From the NCBI GenBank assembly GCA_030549495.1, contig JAUIRK010000207.1:62001-126000 (forward strand): a DNA stretch of 64,000 nucleotides. Reading direction: 5' to 3'. Origin of the DNA: Nectonema munidae. Taxonomy: Eukaryota > Nematomorpha > Nectonematoida > Nectonematidae. A program made the translations under genes and the position numbers. Of this stretch, positions 52,001 through 61,000 are shown one piece after another (positions within the stretch are counted from its first letter, which is position 1; the number at the start of each line of letters is the position of its first letter). The notes below the pieces were generated by a model, which saw only the letters and a program-made list of their open reading frames with translations, made no database searches and was not told where the DNA came from.

Positions 52001-55000
52001 TCTCGAGAATCAAGAAATAAAAAAATTCTAAAATTCTCGAGAAATCTCGAGACAGAAGCTCTAATACCCACCCAACAGTGGTAAAATACAGGTTAAGGAA
52101 AAACAAAGGAAATGTCTTTCCTTTTTACGAAAGAAAGACTGGTCTTTCCAAAAGTAAATTGACGTGTGCACAAGTTTAGTGATGGTGAGTTTTGTTCAAG
52201 GGTTCACGGACAATTCTGCCTGAAGAAAATTCATCCTCGAAACAATTTGAAGCCCAAATGGCCTGCTTAGATATAAAAAACAATATCTCTTCCAGATTGT
52301 CTCCATAAGAAAAAAGTAATTTAAAAGATAGGGGTAAACTCATCGAAGAAGGTTTATTTTAGTAATGCATTCTAATTCTACCAATTTAAAATCGCAATGT
52401 TGCGAAATATTTTCAAAAATAAATTTACTTGTGACAAAAATGGTGCGCGGACATTTGGAGGACGGAGATTTAGGAGAAAATATCACATTTTTCAATATTA
52501 TTAATATTTATTAAGCGTATCAATTTATAATTTTCATTATTTTGATTTGACACGCCTTTTTCAAATATATTCTTATTAAAATTTGGGAACGTTTTAAAAA
52601 TGAGCACTTGCATTTAACATATAGATGGAAAAAGTTTTGAATTTGACTAATCTTTTCTCTATGCTTGAATAAAATCAATGAAGAAGCTTCAAATCAATCA
52701 AAAATTGTTGATAAAAAAGGAAATCATATTGGGCATATTAAATAAACTTATTTGCTATGAAAAAATGGAAAATATTGATTGTCCATTTGAGTGGGAAAGG
52801 AAAAAATATTTGAATTTGTTAGTGCAAATATATTTGTCCTGTCCTCACTCATTTATTGAAATGAAAAAGCAAGAATTTTTACAGTTGTTTTATTTTGTGG
52901 CATGCATTGTAGTGGCAGAGAAAGATGAAAATCACGATTATCTCAGAAATTTTGAATTTATATCATTTTAGTCAAAATTATAGGAAGTTGAGGTTATTGG
53001 AAATTTTGATGAGATAAAATTTAGAAAAAATACATAATGCGATTCAAGCTTGTTTAAACTTTGAATCAGATAAAAGATTAGGCAAAAGTTTGATCCAGAC
53101 AACAACCAAAAAAAGGTTTGGACTTCCAAATCAAGTTCAAAATATTTAAAATTTTGTTTTAATTATTAATAAACACAAGAGGTTTCCTCAAAACTATAAA
53201 TAATATTTGGTAAAGAGCTTATTCGAAAGATAAATTTAATAAAGATATAAAATATTGAAAATTTGAGGTTTTAGATTTGTCGACAAAATCTCATGTTCCC
53301 TTTTCAGCCAGACCCCATTGCAGCGTGCTTGAGGAAAATGGAAAGATGATGAAGATATTTAGAGTAACGGTTCATTGTTTGTCTACCTACCTACGTGATG
53401 TGTTCAAAAAGGCATGAAGGATGAAATGCGAGTATATGCAGTGTATTATTGACAAGGCAGTTTTGATATTTGCAATTAAATTAAAAATTGACAACCTTAA
53501 CAATATAAAAATAATTAGAAAGATGATGACGTGAGCACATATAAACATCACTACAGACACCACAAACAAATAAAGGCAATATAGTATAGCGACTGATAAA
53601 ACGCATAAAATCGAGCACACGAGCATTATTAATCAAAAGAAACTTCCGACGCTTTTGAAAGTGACCTCGCATTAATGCTTTCAAACACAACACACAAACT
53701 CTTTATCTTCCTCCCTACGAAACAAACGATGAAGGAAATCTCTCATAGTTTGTGAATGGAGATGATTTATTGTTTATCGCAAAGACATAAGTTACGCACG
53801 CTAATCTATCTCTCTTATCCACCAGTGAATAATGGAGTGTGTCGTTTGTAATCGATAAGCGGCAAAAGCAGGGTTGCCAATTTAGATATATTTTATCTAA
53901 ATCTAGATATTTTTTGAACCCCTTTAGATGTGAGATTTTATAATTTAGATAAAAAAAAATTTAGATATATTTTTTAGATAATTTTAAGAACTTAATTTAT
54001 TGGTAATATTTAGTAACGTCGTATTTTTAAAACAAAAAATTTTATTATTATTATATATTATATACCTTTAACATAACAACGTTTTCAAAACTTTTTAGCA
54101 CTGATACAACTCCATTTCATCGTTAAGTTTGCAATTTTTTTGAAATATTTTTTTTTAATTAAATAAAATAGGTTAGTCTTTTGTTTTTTAATTTCTATAA
54201 TCATATTTGTGTTGATTATTTGGCATTTTGCTGCTTTATAAGCGTTGAATTAGTTTAGTTAGTAAAAATTATGAAAAAAACTAGTTTTTTGATATTCAAT
54301 GATGGCTTTTTATATTTTTAATTCATATAATCCAAAAAATATTTAAAAAACATCATTGTTCTTCTATAATCAATTATAACATAACTTAAAAACTTGTAAG
54401 ATCATAAATTAACGTTTTAAAATATAATTTAATTTATAATCAGAAACTATTTTTATTTATCAAGCGCAGTTTTATTAAAAAAAAATTTACAATACTTATG
54501 ATTCTATTTTATTCTTAATTTGCTATTTAATTTTATATTGTAGATATATAAAAACTTGATGCCTAAAACTAAATATATTCAAAAGTTTCGAAAAGAGTGG
54601 ATAAAAGATCCTGCTCTCCAAAAGTGGATTATGGCAGTTCCTACTGATGACAAAAAAGCTTTTTGTAAATTTTGCAAAGTTGAATTAAAGGCTAAGCTTT
54701 AGGATTTGAGACTACACGCGCAATCTATTAAGCATCAAAAGTACGAAAAGGGAAGCAGAAATTGCATAGAAATAAATTCCTTGTTGTCTACTTCATCGAA
54801 AGATTTAAAAATATCCAAATTTGAAGCTAGAATTGCACTTTTTTTGTTGCCATTCAGCTATTAAAAATTGCGATCATTTTGTAGATTTGTGCAAAAAGAG
54901 TATTGATGACAGCAATCTAATTTCAAAGCTCAAAATGCATCGTTCAAAATGCACAAATATTATTAAAAATATTCTAAGTCCATTTTTTCAAGATGAATTA

Positions 55001-58000
55001 ATAAAAGACATTGATAACAATGTATATAGCTTGTTGATTGATGAATCCACCGATATAAGCGTGACTAAACTTCTTGGTGTTTCAATAATTTATTATAGTA
55101 GAAATTCTTTTGATGTTGTGTCTACATTTTTAGGTTTGGTTGAATTAGAAGAATGTGATGCAAACTCAATTGTTAATGCTATTAAAACATTAATCTCAAA
55201 AATGGTTTAGCCTTTAATAAACTTATAGGCATTGGGACTGACAATGCAAGTGTTATGGTTGGTATAAATAATGGAGTTTTCAGTATTTTAAAAAAAGAAC
55301 TACCTAATTTAATACTTTCTAGATGTGTTTGCCACTCTATTCAATTATCAGTATCAAAGTCCTGTTCTCAAACACTGCCACGTAACTTGGAATTTTTAAT
55401 ATCCGAAACATATAATTGGTTTTCTCACTCTACATTAAGAAAATCAAAGTATAGTAATTTGTATAAATTACTCAATAATGATTGCAGTCCAGCAAAAATT
55501 CCCTCTATTGCTATTACTAGATGGCTATCAATTCAGCTTGCTATAGAGCAGATACTAAAACAGTGGAATGAGTTAAAACTGCACTTTAAATCAAGGTTAG
55601 ATGAAAGGTGTTACACTTCAGAAATTCTTTTTGAAATGTATAATGATGAAAAAATCTACTTTATTTACATTTTTTACATCCAGTGCTTATAGAAATATCT
55701 CAAGTAAATAAACTCTTCCAATCAAATAATTGTGATCGATTAAAACTTAATTAATATTTAGTAGTAACTTTATATTTACTTTTATATTTATATTAAGTTA
55801 AGCTTTTATTAATAAAATCCATAGCTGATAAAATTATCATTACCAAAAGTAATATGAACATACTTAATATACATTTTGAAGAACATCTCAATCCTAGACC
55901 TTACTTAGGATATAGTTTTGAACTCCGCTAAACTGAGGGAAGAAAATATATTGAGTTTGGAAGAAGATAAAATTATAAGAAAGAGATGCATTGATTTCAT
56001 GGTGACCCTTTTTTTTTATCAATTAAAGCAAAGACTTCCAAACAACATTGATATTTTTAAAAAAAACCTCACTTTTTTGTGTTAGCAATATGCTGAAACC
56101 TACAAATGATTTTTCTTCTATTTGCGAAGTGGCTAAGTTTTTCGGATTCAAAGATGAAACTATTAGTAGAATTGACATTCAAGCTAAAAAAAATCGATTA
56201 GTAGATTGGAAAATGAAGGAAAAAACAAATGATTTTTGGAAAGAAGTATATCAATATAAAGACTCAATTAATCAAAATCCATTCAATGACATAATTGAAT
56301 GTGCTCTTCATGCATTATCAATACCTCACTCAAATGCTGAAATTGAAAGAGTTTTCAGTTATTCAAACTATTTAAAATCAGAAATAAAATGAAGTTGCCT
56401 TTACTAAACGCATCCTTAATAGTTAAATTTGGTCTCATGAGACTTAATTCTTGCTGCCATTCCTTTTCTATACCTGCGAAAGTTCTCGAGAAAGTTGGAA
56501 CAAATCTTGCATACTCAAATCCTAAAGATAATGAAAATAATTTAGAATTGTTAAATGAAGATGAAAACATGGATTTTTTTGTTTATAACAAAAATTTTTA
56601 AATGATTAAATAAAAAATATGTAAAACTTTTGTTTTTTTTAAATTTATAATATCAAAAAATAATTAGATAATATTTTAGATAAAAAATTTTTAATTTTAG
56701 ATCTTTTTAGATAATTTTTCTTATAAAAAGTTAGAAATCGAGATAAAAAAATTTTAAAAAAGTTGGCAACACTGGGCAAAAGGAAACAACAATATGAAAA
56801 ACCACGCACATTGGAGAAAACCAAACCTGAGATCATCTCTACTCACAAAAAATGGGCATTCCAACAATTTGGACTCAGACCACGAAATCGAAAATTAGGC
56901 CGTATACGATTTTTTCGATGATCGTTTCTTTCATAATGTCCTATTAAGGTGTTTTACATAGAAGTATCCGAATGATATAATTAACACTACTCCATTTGAT
57001 CCCAGAAGCAGATGATGGCACTGGGTAATTTGCTATAAAACTAAGCTAAAAACATTATGAAATCTGTTGCGTCATTGAAAATATTAGTCAGATCAATCAT
57101 AAAAAAATTTATCTTTCCTTGAACGGGCTTAATAAAAGTTAACAAATTAAGTTTTTGGCACGACGCTAACGATGAAGTGCCTCAAAATAATGAGAATAAT
57201 ATCTGGACCAAACGGGAAATGTACACTGTCTTTAAATTTGATTTTTTTATTACCTATCTGGAAAATATTGGCGAGAAAAAGCGATCCCATATAAAAATGG
57301 GAAAAGCTAAAGAAATTGAACAAGTTACAAAGAACAGTTTATACAGGGAACCCGAAAATTGTTCATAAATAATAGATTTAGTGGAAAGCAAAAAAACATT
57401 TGGCCGAGAACTATGAAACAAAATTTTTAATATTGTATATTGATTATGGAGTTGTTTAGTTATAATAGTTATTAATTCTCGCAAGTTAGAAATCAGCAAA
57501 TCAGTTAATTATTGTATAAAGTGACAATAATGAAAAAGGTCGACCCTGGCTAGCCGGGATATAAGACCTTGTTCTCCTTCTGGAGACAAATATACAAGTG
57601 ACAAAAATACATCAATGAAATAAAAATACCTTTTTTATTATTCAAGGTTAGGCCATCGATGTAGGAAAGGAGCGATGCTTTAGTCGTTAGCGGATTCGGC
57701 GCTTTGATATTTGTTTCAGGGTAAAAAAGGCGGTGTAATTGAATGCGCGACCAAATACTCCTTTTCTTCCGCCTACTCTTCTCTCCGACTACAGGTGCCG
57801 ACCGTTTACGATTTTCTCCAAAGAAGGTTTCTGTTTTTTCATCGGTAGAATACATGCCAGATTTTAAGAGAGCAGTACTGCTACCATTACTAACTTCAAT
57901 GTTGGGTAGAGGTGAGGCGAGTTGTAGAGAAGAAATATGCGTATTTTCAGCGTTGACAAATGGAGATGAAGACTGCTTCAAAGATCGAGAAACTTTTACG

Positions 58001-58053
58001 TAGTGGTGTTCTGACATTGAGGAAGATAAGGACGAGATTGTGTCGAAATTCAT
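24431..58053 (-). CDS. RNF19: RNF19 (dorfin) RBR E3 ubiquitin ligase, 11 coding exons
   Basis: I joined 11 exons: 58053-57630, 48094-47799, 41690-41443, 39415-39222, 36428-36278, 34857-34695, 33116-33008, 32945-32784, 30926-30255, 27768-27315 and 25112-24431. Every junction has GT-AG and matching phase, and the sum, 3555 nt, is divisible by three and encodes 1184 residues. Residues 229-276 are RING1 (C229, C232, C247, H249, C252, C255, C273, C276). The IBR ends at HPNQTC362. RING2 runs 396-427 with catalytic C411 in [24 protein letters not shown] (438-455) and two membrane segments (about 456-490 and 507-550) are signatures of RNF19A/B. The tail beyond 560 is serine-rich and probably disordered. 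By family knowledge it passes ubiquitin from an E2 to C411 and then to substrate at membranes. Exon 1 is the least certain part. Human RNF19A is about 840 residues, so this tail is longer. Confidence 0.93.
25113..27314 (-). other. RNF19 intron 10 (2.2 kb)
   Basis: Contains a Tigger-like end remnant (26907-27048). The rest is AT-rich without recognised feature. Confidence 0.5.
26907..27048. mobile_element. Tigger/pogo-like terminal remnant
   Basis: Beginning with CAGTATATCC, the segment contains GTAACGCGGATAGCGGGG, GCGCGTTATACTGGACG and GCGTTATAATGAAATCTC. Iterated TAACG/GTTATA motifs and a GGGGTCC block are typical of the ends of Tigger elements. It is GC-richer than its surroundings. No transposase remains. 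Confidence 0.4.
27315..27768 (-). CDS. RNF19: RNF19 exon 10 (serine-rich tail)
   Basis: It starts after TTGTTCTCACCGCAG and ends at AAACA|GTATGT, phase 2, 454 bases. It begins [18 protein letters not shown] and continues with lysine clusters (FKKKKVG) and Ser-rich runs. There is no family match, so its place in the gene rests on splice sites, phase, composition and strand. Confidence 0.8.
28340..28455 (+). repeat. tRNA-derived SINE family A, copy 2
   Basis: TTAGCACGGAAGCCTCTGG then GGTTCGATTCC (28358-28368) forms the tRNA-like head. The tail TGCCTTGTCAATGAAAATAC then CTGCACCTTTACCTTT is parallel to the tail of copy 1. It is clearly more diverged than copies 1 and 4 are from each other. Confidence 0.65.
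29225..29435. mobile_element. hAT-type MITE, 211 bp
   Basis: The ends CAGTGGTGTAGCCAG and CTAGCTACGTCACTG are imperfect inverted repeats. The flanks GACAGAAG (29217-29224) and GAGAGAAG (29436-29443) match at 7 of 8 bases, as expected for an old hAT duplication. The interior has GGGGCAC on one side and GGGGGCACC on the other, and no coding sequence. Confidence 0.75.
30255..30926 (-). CDS. RNF19: RNF19 exon 9 (serine-rich tail)
   Basis: It starts after TTGCACTTTAG and ends at ATAAAAA|GTATCA, phase 1, 672 bases. It encodes a lysine-rich patch ([16 protein letters not shown]) and then low-complexity Ser/Thr sequence ending in acidic SDIEESSPF. The exon is GC-richer than its surroundings, as expected of coding sequence. 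If the donor were not used, the frame would stop at 30217. Confidence 0.85.
30927..32783 (-). other. RNF19 intron 8 (1.9 kb)
   Basis: AT-rich, with several small open frames (31772-32125 plus, 32074-32355 minus) whose composition explains them. No repeat end recognised. Confidence 0.5.
32784..32945 (-). CDS. RNF19: RNF19 exon 8 (second membrane segment, end)
   Basis: It starts after GCTAAGCTTTAG and ends at CGA|GTAAGTT, phase 1. [20 protein letters not shown] is nearly identical to human RNF19A (LAYVYGVVPISLCR). A serine/lysine-rich stretch then begins the tail. Confidence 0.96.
33008..33116 (-). CDS. RNF19: RNF19 exon 7 (second membrane segment, first half)
   Basis: It starts after CTGTTTGTTTAG and ends at GTGG|GTATGT, phase 1. 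[20 protein letters not shown] followed by [10 protein letters not shown] matches the human KHKRN-x6-GG block and the following hydrophobic span. The next intron is only 62 bases (32946-33007). Confidence 0.94.
33851..33914 (-). mobile_element. Tigger-like end fragment
   Basis: Read on the minus strand from 33914 it begins CAGTAAATTCTCGATTTACT and continues CGGTTGAGTATAAAGAG, the usual form of a Tigger/pogo end. A TA dinucleotide follows on the outside, as pogo-type insertion requires. Confidence 0.45.
34060..34172 (+). repeat. tRNA-derived SINE family A, copy 3
   Basis: GTTAGATACTCAGCTGAG, then AAGGTTCGATCC (34104-34115) and a tail GCGTCTTGTTAATTAAAAC to GTAGCTTTACATTTTT keep the order of copy 1. 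The head includes the telomere-like GGGTTAGGGTTAG by chance. Confidence 0.6.
34180..34312 (+). mobile_element. Tigger-like 5' end fragment
   Basis: TA|CAGTAAAACCTGCGTCAG starts the segment, followed by ATCCATGTAACGAATGAAA, TTTATAGCGAACACATC and GAGTCCCTAGGCATCGG. The alternation of TAACG, GCGAAC and a GTCCC block is characteristic of Tigger element ends. Confidence 0.5.
34695..34857 (-). CDS. RNF19: RNF19 exon 6 (PSGCTFWGK motif and first membrane segment)
   Basis: It starts after TTGCTCTTTTAG and ends at AAAAAG|GTTATC, phase 0. [17 protein letters not shown] then [19 protein letters not shown] and [14 protein letters not shown] is almost colinear with human RNF19A and gives the first hydrophobic span. 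Confidence 0.97.
34858..36277 (-). other. RNF19 intron 5 (1.4 kb)
   Basis: AT-rich. A GGGTTCGAAAC near 35379-35389 resembles a B box but has no tRNA-like context. Nothing else recognised. Confidence 0.5.
36278..36428 (-). CDS. RNF19: RNF19 exon 5 (RING2/Rcat with catalytic cysteine)
   Basis: It starts after TTTCTTCTTTAG and ends at CTAAG|GTTTCC, phase 2. [19 protein letters not shown] then NHITCTVC and [16 protein letters not shown] is the RNF19-type RING2. The cysteine in GSCNH is the thioester-forming residue by comparison with the family. The second cysteine in the human GCEFC motif is serine here (TSQFC). Confidence 0.96.
37388..37535 (+). repeat. tRNA-derived SINE family A, copy 4
   Basis: This copy shares a nearly exact 50-base head with copy 1: TTAGATGTTGGATTCGATAA, CTCAAGGTCTTGG, GGTTCGATCCCGCATCAAGC (B box 37436-37446). 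The tail TGTGCCTTCTCGATGAAAAC then ACCCGAGGTTACCTTTACC is also shared. The two copies are the youngest-looking members in the window. Confidence 0.8.
38259..38597 (+). mobile_element. Fossil fragment of a retroelement RNase H domain (DIRS/Ngaro- or LTR-like)
   Basis: The translation [17 protein letters not shown] then [15 protein letters not shown] has the layout of the RNase H domain that follows reverse transcriptase in DIRS-like and some LTR retrotransposons (TDAS, then W-S, then LEMLA). The region is much richer in G and C than its AT-rich surroundings. It is a broken scrap with no terminal repeats in view. Family assignment is uncertain. Confidence 0.5.
39222..39415 (-). CDS. RNF19: RNF19 exon 4 (IBR)
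   Basis: It starts after TTTTACATTAG and ends at GCCA|GTATGC, phase 1. [20 protein letters not shown] then [19 protein letters not shown] is the IBR zinc-binding core and is nearly the same as human RNF19A in its cysteine pattern. Confidence 0.96.
39416..41442 (-). other. RNF19 intron 3 (2.0 kb)
   Basis: Contains a small hAT-like MITE at 40193-40350. Otherwise AT-rich with nothing recognised. Confidence 0.6.
40193..40350. mobile_element. Small hAT-like MITE
   Basis: CAGTGTTTCCCAGCGTTTAA opens the segment and CACACGTTGAAAACCCCTG closes it. These are imperfect inverted ends of the common hAT form CAGTGTTTCCCAACGT. The 8-base flanks do not match, so the copy is old or the ends are misplaced by a base or two. 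Confidence 0.5.
41443..41690 (-). CDS. RNF19: RNF19 exon 3 (rest of RING1, start of IBR)
   Basis: The acceptor GCATTTTTAG and the donor GTAAGTTA bound 248 bases. [20 protein letters not shown] followed by [13 protein letters not shown] completes RING1 with the same spacing as human RNF19[21 protein letters not shown] starts the in-between-RING domain. Confidence 0.96.
42578..44414 (+). mobile_element. Decayed Buster-type hAT transposon (ZBED5-like transposase)
   Basis: The remnant starts [20 protein letters not shown], then [11 protein letters not shown] and, in another frame, [19 protein letters not shown], which is the BED-finger region shared with ZBED5 and the Buster group. The largest intact piece (43642-44040) reads [20 protein letters not shown], then [17 protein letters not shown] and [19 protein letters not shown]. 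The end [20 protein letters not shown] then [19 protein letters not shown] is the hAT dimerisation region. Many stops and frame changes occur, for example in the RPQCVI region and across 42800-43600. A degenerate 3' end AAGCTTAAGAACCGTTG ends near 44414. The 5' end was not found. Confidence 0.85.
46061..46090. repeat. (ATGT)n microsatellite
   Basis: About seven tetranucleotide units in a row, without interruption. Confidence 0.85.
46196..46364. mobile_element. Palindromic MITE with GGGGTCGTT ends, copy 2
   Basis: GGGGTCGTTCACAATTGACG and CGTCAATTGTGAACGACCCC are perfect inverted ends over at least 20 bases. The interior is the reverse complement of copy 1 at 12229-12409, with the G runs appearing as C runs. 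The ends match each other better than in copy 1, so this copy is younger or less damaged. No clear target duplication. Confidence 0.88.
47799..48094 (-). CDS. RNF19: RNF19 exon 2 (start of RING1)
   Basis: The exon begins after the acceptor CATTTTTTCAG and ends at CAAGAT|GTAAGAAT, phase 0. It encodes a Ser/Thr-rich linker and then [15 protein letters not shown], which carries the first two zinc-binding cysteines of RING1. Confidence 0.88.
49745..51006 (-). mobile_element. piggyBac-family transposon relic
   Basis: On the minus strand, an acidic N-terminus ([19 protein letters not shown]) leads into [13 protein letters not shown] and, at 49830-50300, [20 protein letters not shown], then [20 protein letters not shown] and [20 protein letters not shown]. 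The last two blocks carry a catalytic Asp region of piggyBac transposases. A frame change then gives [18 protein letters not shown] and the sequence fades after NGLPLGES. The C-terminal half is gone. The 5' end is visible: a TTAA at 51003-51006 followed on the minus strand by CACTAGAATGGCCGAGG, typical of piggyBac. A subterminal repeat TGTCGAT(A/T)TCGACACC occurs at 50801 and 50972. Confidence 0.82.
51372..52063 (-). mobile_element. Deleted hAT element, 692 bp, with perfect 8-bp target duplication
   Basis: The ends TAGAGCTTCTGATTTCTCGA and, read from the other side, TAGAGCTTCTGTCTCGAGAT are inverted repeats. ATACCCAC flanks both sides exactly (51364-51371 and 52064-52071). CTCGAGAA motifs are repeated near both ends. 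The interior on the minus strand keeps a transposase piece ([20 protein letters not shown], then [15 protein letters not shown]) and, with a frame change, LLCIQPT followed by [16 protein letters not shown], a worn hAT dimerisation region. The N-terminal two thirds have been deleted. Confidence 0.85.
52678..52971 (+). other. Unrecognised open frame, 97 codons
   Basis: The frame starts [19 protein letters not shown] and contains [19 protein letters not shown] and [18 protein letters not shown]. Its composition is more protein-like than most AT-driven frames here, with two cysteine-proline pairs and several aromatic residues. I recognise no family. It lies antisense in RNF19 intron 1 between two transposons, so it may be a transposon piece or chance. 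Confidence 0.2.
53869..56774 (+). mobile_element. hAT transposon, 2.9 kb, full-length but inactive, with exact ends
   Basis: The ends are CAGGGTTGCCAA and TTGGCAACACTG (11 of 12 bases paired). GGCAAAAG flanks both sides exactly (53861-53868 and 56775-56782). Many TTTAGATA motifs crowd the first 130 and last 130 bases, likely transposase-binding subterminal repeats. The transposase frame starts at 54559 ([17 protein letters not shown]) with a BED finger (AFCKFC, then [11 protein letters not shown]), then [50 protein letters not shown] and the dimerisation region [16 protein letters not shown]. Several defects break it: a stop after KAKL near 54700, frame changes near 54830 and 55205, a stop region at 55690-55990 and another shift near 56390. 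Confidence 0.93.
57630..58053 (-). CDS. RNF19: RNF19 exon 1 (start exon)
   Basis: From the ATG at 58053 (context TCAAATGA) the frame covers 141 codons and ends in AAAAAAG|GTATTT, phase 1. The basic block [13 protein letters not shown] matches the place of a lysine/arginine block (KKRR, then FRRKK) in the N-terminus of human RNF19A. The phase fits exon 2. An alternative is that translation starts at the ATG at 48113 just before exon 2, with this exon belonging to something else; I think that less likely because the exon 2 acceptor is good. Confidence 0.65.
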
Positions 58054-61000
58054 TTGATAAATTCTTCTCTAGGCATAAGCGCACAAAAAGCGAGTGAAAC
58101 GTTTAACAAGAGAATATCGGAGTGGAGCAAAAAATTAGGAGACATTCAACTTTAAACAAATGCCATTTTGAAACCTTCGACACATTTCTAAAATATAATT
58201 TTTTACATTTATGGAGTAAATTGTAATTCTTCTGCACGTGCTGACACAAACAATAAAATTTTTCATCCAAAAAACAAAACTTAAAAGCCACATAACAACT
58301 AATCATAATGATGTCAACATTTTTTCACAACGCACTGCCAATCAGTGATGGCACGATACCAACATTTTGCATGCTTTCTGATTTCGATTCTTAATTTTCT
58401 TATGTATGCGTATTTTGATTATTTTATGTGCTTAGATAATCTTGGACATCAATAAATCTAGAATTTATCCTTTTTAAATACTTCTAAAATAAATTGAATC
58501 GAGACCAAGGAATTCATGAAATTTTCCAATGCGCTTCCGATATTAAAAAACACAATTCTCACGATGGCTGATTAATCGTGACATCACTGCTTTCTATACA
58601 GTATATCGATGGAAATTTCTATACCTGGAAGGATAAAAAATAGTAATAAGTACTTTGTTTAAATACTTGAGATAATACATAGTACGGGAGGAATGAAAAA
58701 CAAAATACAGACTCAAATAGTGGACACATTACACAATGACCAGCCTTAGAATTAAGGGAGTCAGCAGTACCATGCAGTGGCTGCAATATCAGTTAGCTCT
58801 GGCTATACTCCCTCATCGCTGATGCTTCAAGTGTAAAAGAATTCAGTACTCAAAACCGTTGCAGCATTTTTTAGAGAAAAACGTTCAAAAAATAAAATTT
58901 GTTTTTGGACTGTCTATGAGATAGTGTGATCTGAGGACCAACAACAACAACACCGTTGATCTTAAGCTTGAAAAATAGAGAGTTGAATCAATGAAAATAT
59001 TCGGGTAAAATTATAAGAAAAGCTTAACAATTTTTGAAATATAAATAAAAAATTCCAAAATTACTTCATCCAAGTTTTTTAGTACATATATTTAATTTTG
59101 AAAGTAGGTAATAATGAGATTTTCAAAAAAAGAAGCAAGTGCCGTATTTGGACCATCCAAAAAAAAATCAAAGGTATTGGAAATTAGACTTGATTTAGTA
59201 ATATAAGTAGGTTTGTTTAGGGATATAGGCAAATGAGTGAATTGATTTGGATATATTAATCAATTCAGGAGCTCCTTTCTTAGATTGTTCTGGAATTGAT
59301 TTCAAGAAATAACACTATATTTGCTTACAAAAAAAGCATATTTATTAAATATAACAGTATAAATAATTTGCACTGTTTCTAATTCGCGTACATCAGAGCA
59401 TGAAACAACTATGAAGAAAAAGTAATGTAACAGTTAGGAGAGAATTTTGTAGAAAATGATAAAGTATTCTACTCTATGCAAAGAGAAATTTGAATAGATA
59501 AGCAGTTTAGTGGAAAAAGAGATACCGAGTCATTCAAGGTTAAAAAAAATAAGCATAATCGAGAAAAATTTGTATTTGTAGAGGAAAATGCGATGATGAT
59601 TTTCGTTATTACGTGTAGCCTTAATGACGATAAAATAAGGAAAATCAAAATAGATTGAAAAATATTAAAAAAGGCCAAACATTTTGGAAAAGATCCGTGT
59701 TATGTAACGCTACTTAAAGTTAAAAGTAAATTTTGGATTGTTATTTTATAACATTATATGAATTGGCACTATTAGACGTCCAAATCAAAAAAGAGAAAAT
59801 AATAGCTGAACCATGTTCGAGTACGGACTATTTGTAAAATGTTTGTCACAAAGTATTCATATAGCCCTCACATATGCACATGCAAAAACACGGGACCTTA
59901 GGACAGATAATATGTATGCACACACAAAACATAGACATCCATTACTTTAAGTTCGTCATTTATTTATTTTTCCCCTTAATAATAGTCTGGCACCGTAATC
60001 ATTCCTCTTTACCGCCCGAAGATGGACAGAACGACTACTTTGAGAAGCACTGCTTTATAAGGAACATGCATTCTTTATATATTAGCTAAAATTGGTGGAT
60101 GGATTTTAGCAGTTATGCCAAAGTAAAGTGAAACGTCTGATATAAGTTTTATAATAGATAAACTTTTTTTCTCTGAAATTTTCCTGGGGGATGCATTTTT
60201 ATAAAGGCTTAAAGTTCGGATTGGGAGCATAAATTGAACATAAATACATTGATAACATTTAAAAATTTATTCAATATTATACAGATCGTAGGCATTATAT
60301 CATGCACAATATTAAAAAATATTTGTTGCTAGCGTTAAAATGGGTCTAAACTTAACTTAGAAAACTAAATCTGAGAATAAATATGAATCAAATAATAAGC
60401 GTTTAAGAAAATTAATTCGAAGGTAATAACTTAAGAACTAGAATTTCATAATTGAAAAAAAATAAAGAACACATATCAGGAAGTTATAATTGTCTAGCAC
60501 TACCCAGAACGCACTTAAAAATTAAACACATCGAGTTTGCCAATCTGCCCTTGCATACAAATCCACGAATTAGAAAAATGGTATCAAGACTAATCACATT
60601 TTAACCTGGTAGCACAATTTAATTGTCAAAATCAAAATACTGGTTATTTGGTAGCGAAGATTCCACACATCAATGATCCAAAAATTTTGTGTCACAGAAA
60701 AATTATACAGAAGAAATATATAACAAAAACTATATTAGGTTAGTCCTATTTCTAATGATTTTGTTATGATGAGGGGTTTAAAAACATTTTAGAATCAAAA
60801 ATTTAAACTAATTATAATTAAAATATTTAAATTGAGAAAAAAGATAAAGAGCAGCTTTCTAAATGTACGTCAAAACGGTCAATTAAAAATTATTATAGAA
60901 AAGTTTATTAAAGTTCGTATATAAAACTTGCAGATTACAATGTTTACAGTACATAAAAACTAACCTCTAAATTTACTTGCTGATGTATTGAAAAATAAAT

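Larger units (their letters stand above)
48095..57629 (-). other. RNF19 intron 1 (9.5 kb) with three DNA transposons
   Basis: Contents from left to right: piggyBac relic (49745-51006), deleted hAT (51372-52063), unidentified frame (52678-52971) and full-length hAT (53869-56774). The remaining stretches 48095-49740, 52072-53860 and 56783-57629 are AT-rich and hold no recognised feature. An open frame on the plus strand at 57177-57368 has no recognised similarity. Confidence 0.6.

Noticed and set aside
57177-57368. Small plus-strand frame near RNF19 exon 1
   Set aside because: No recognised similarity; lies in the intron, antisense, with chance-like composition.
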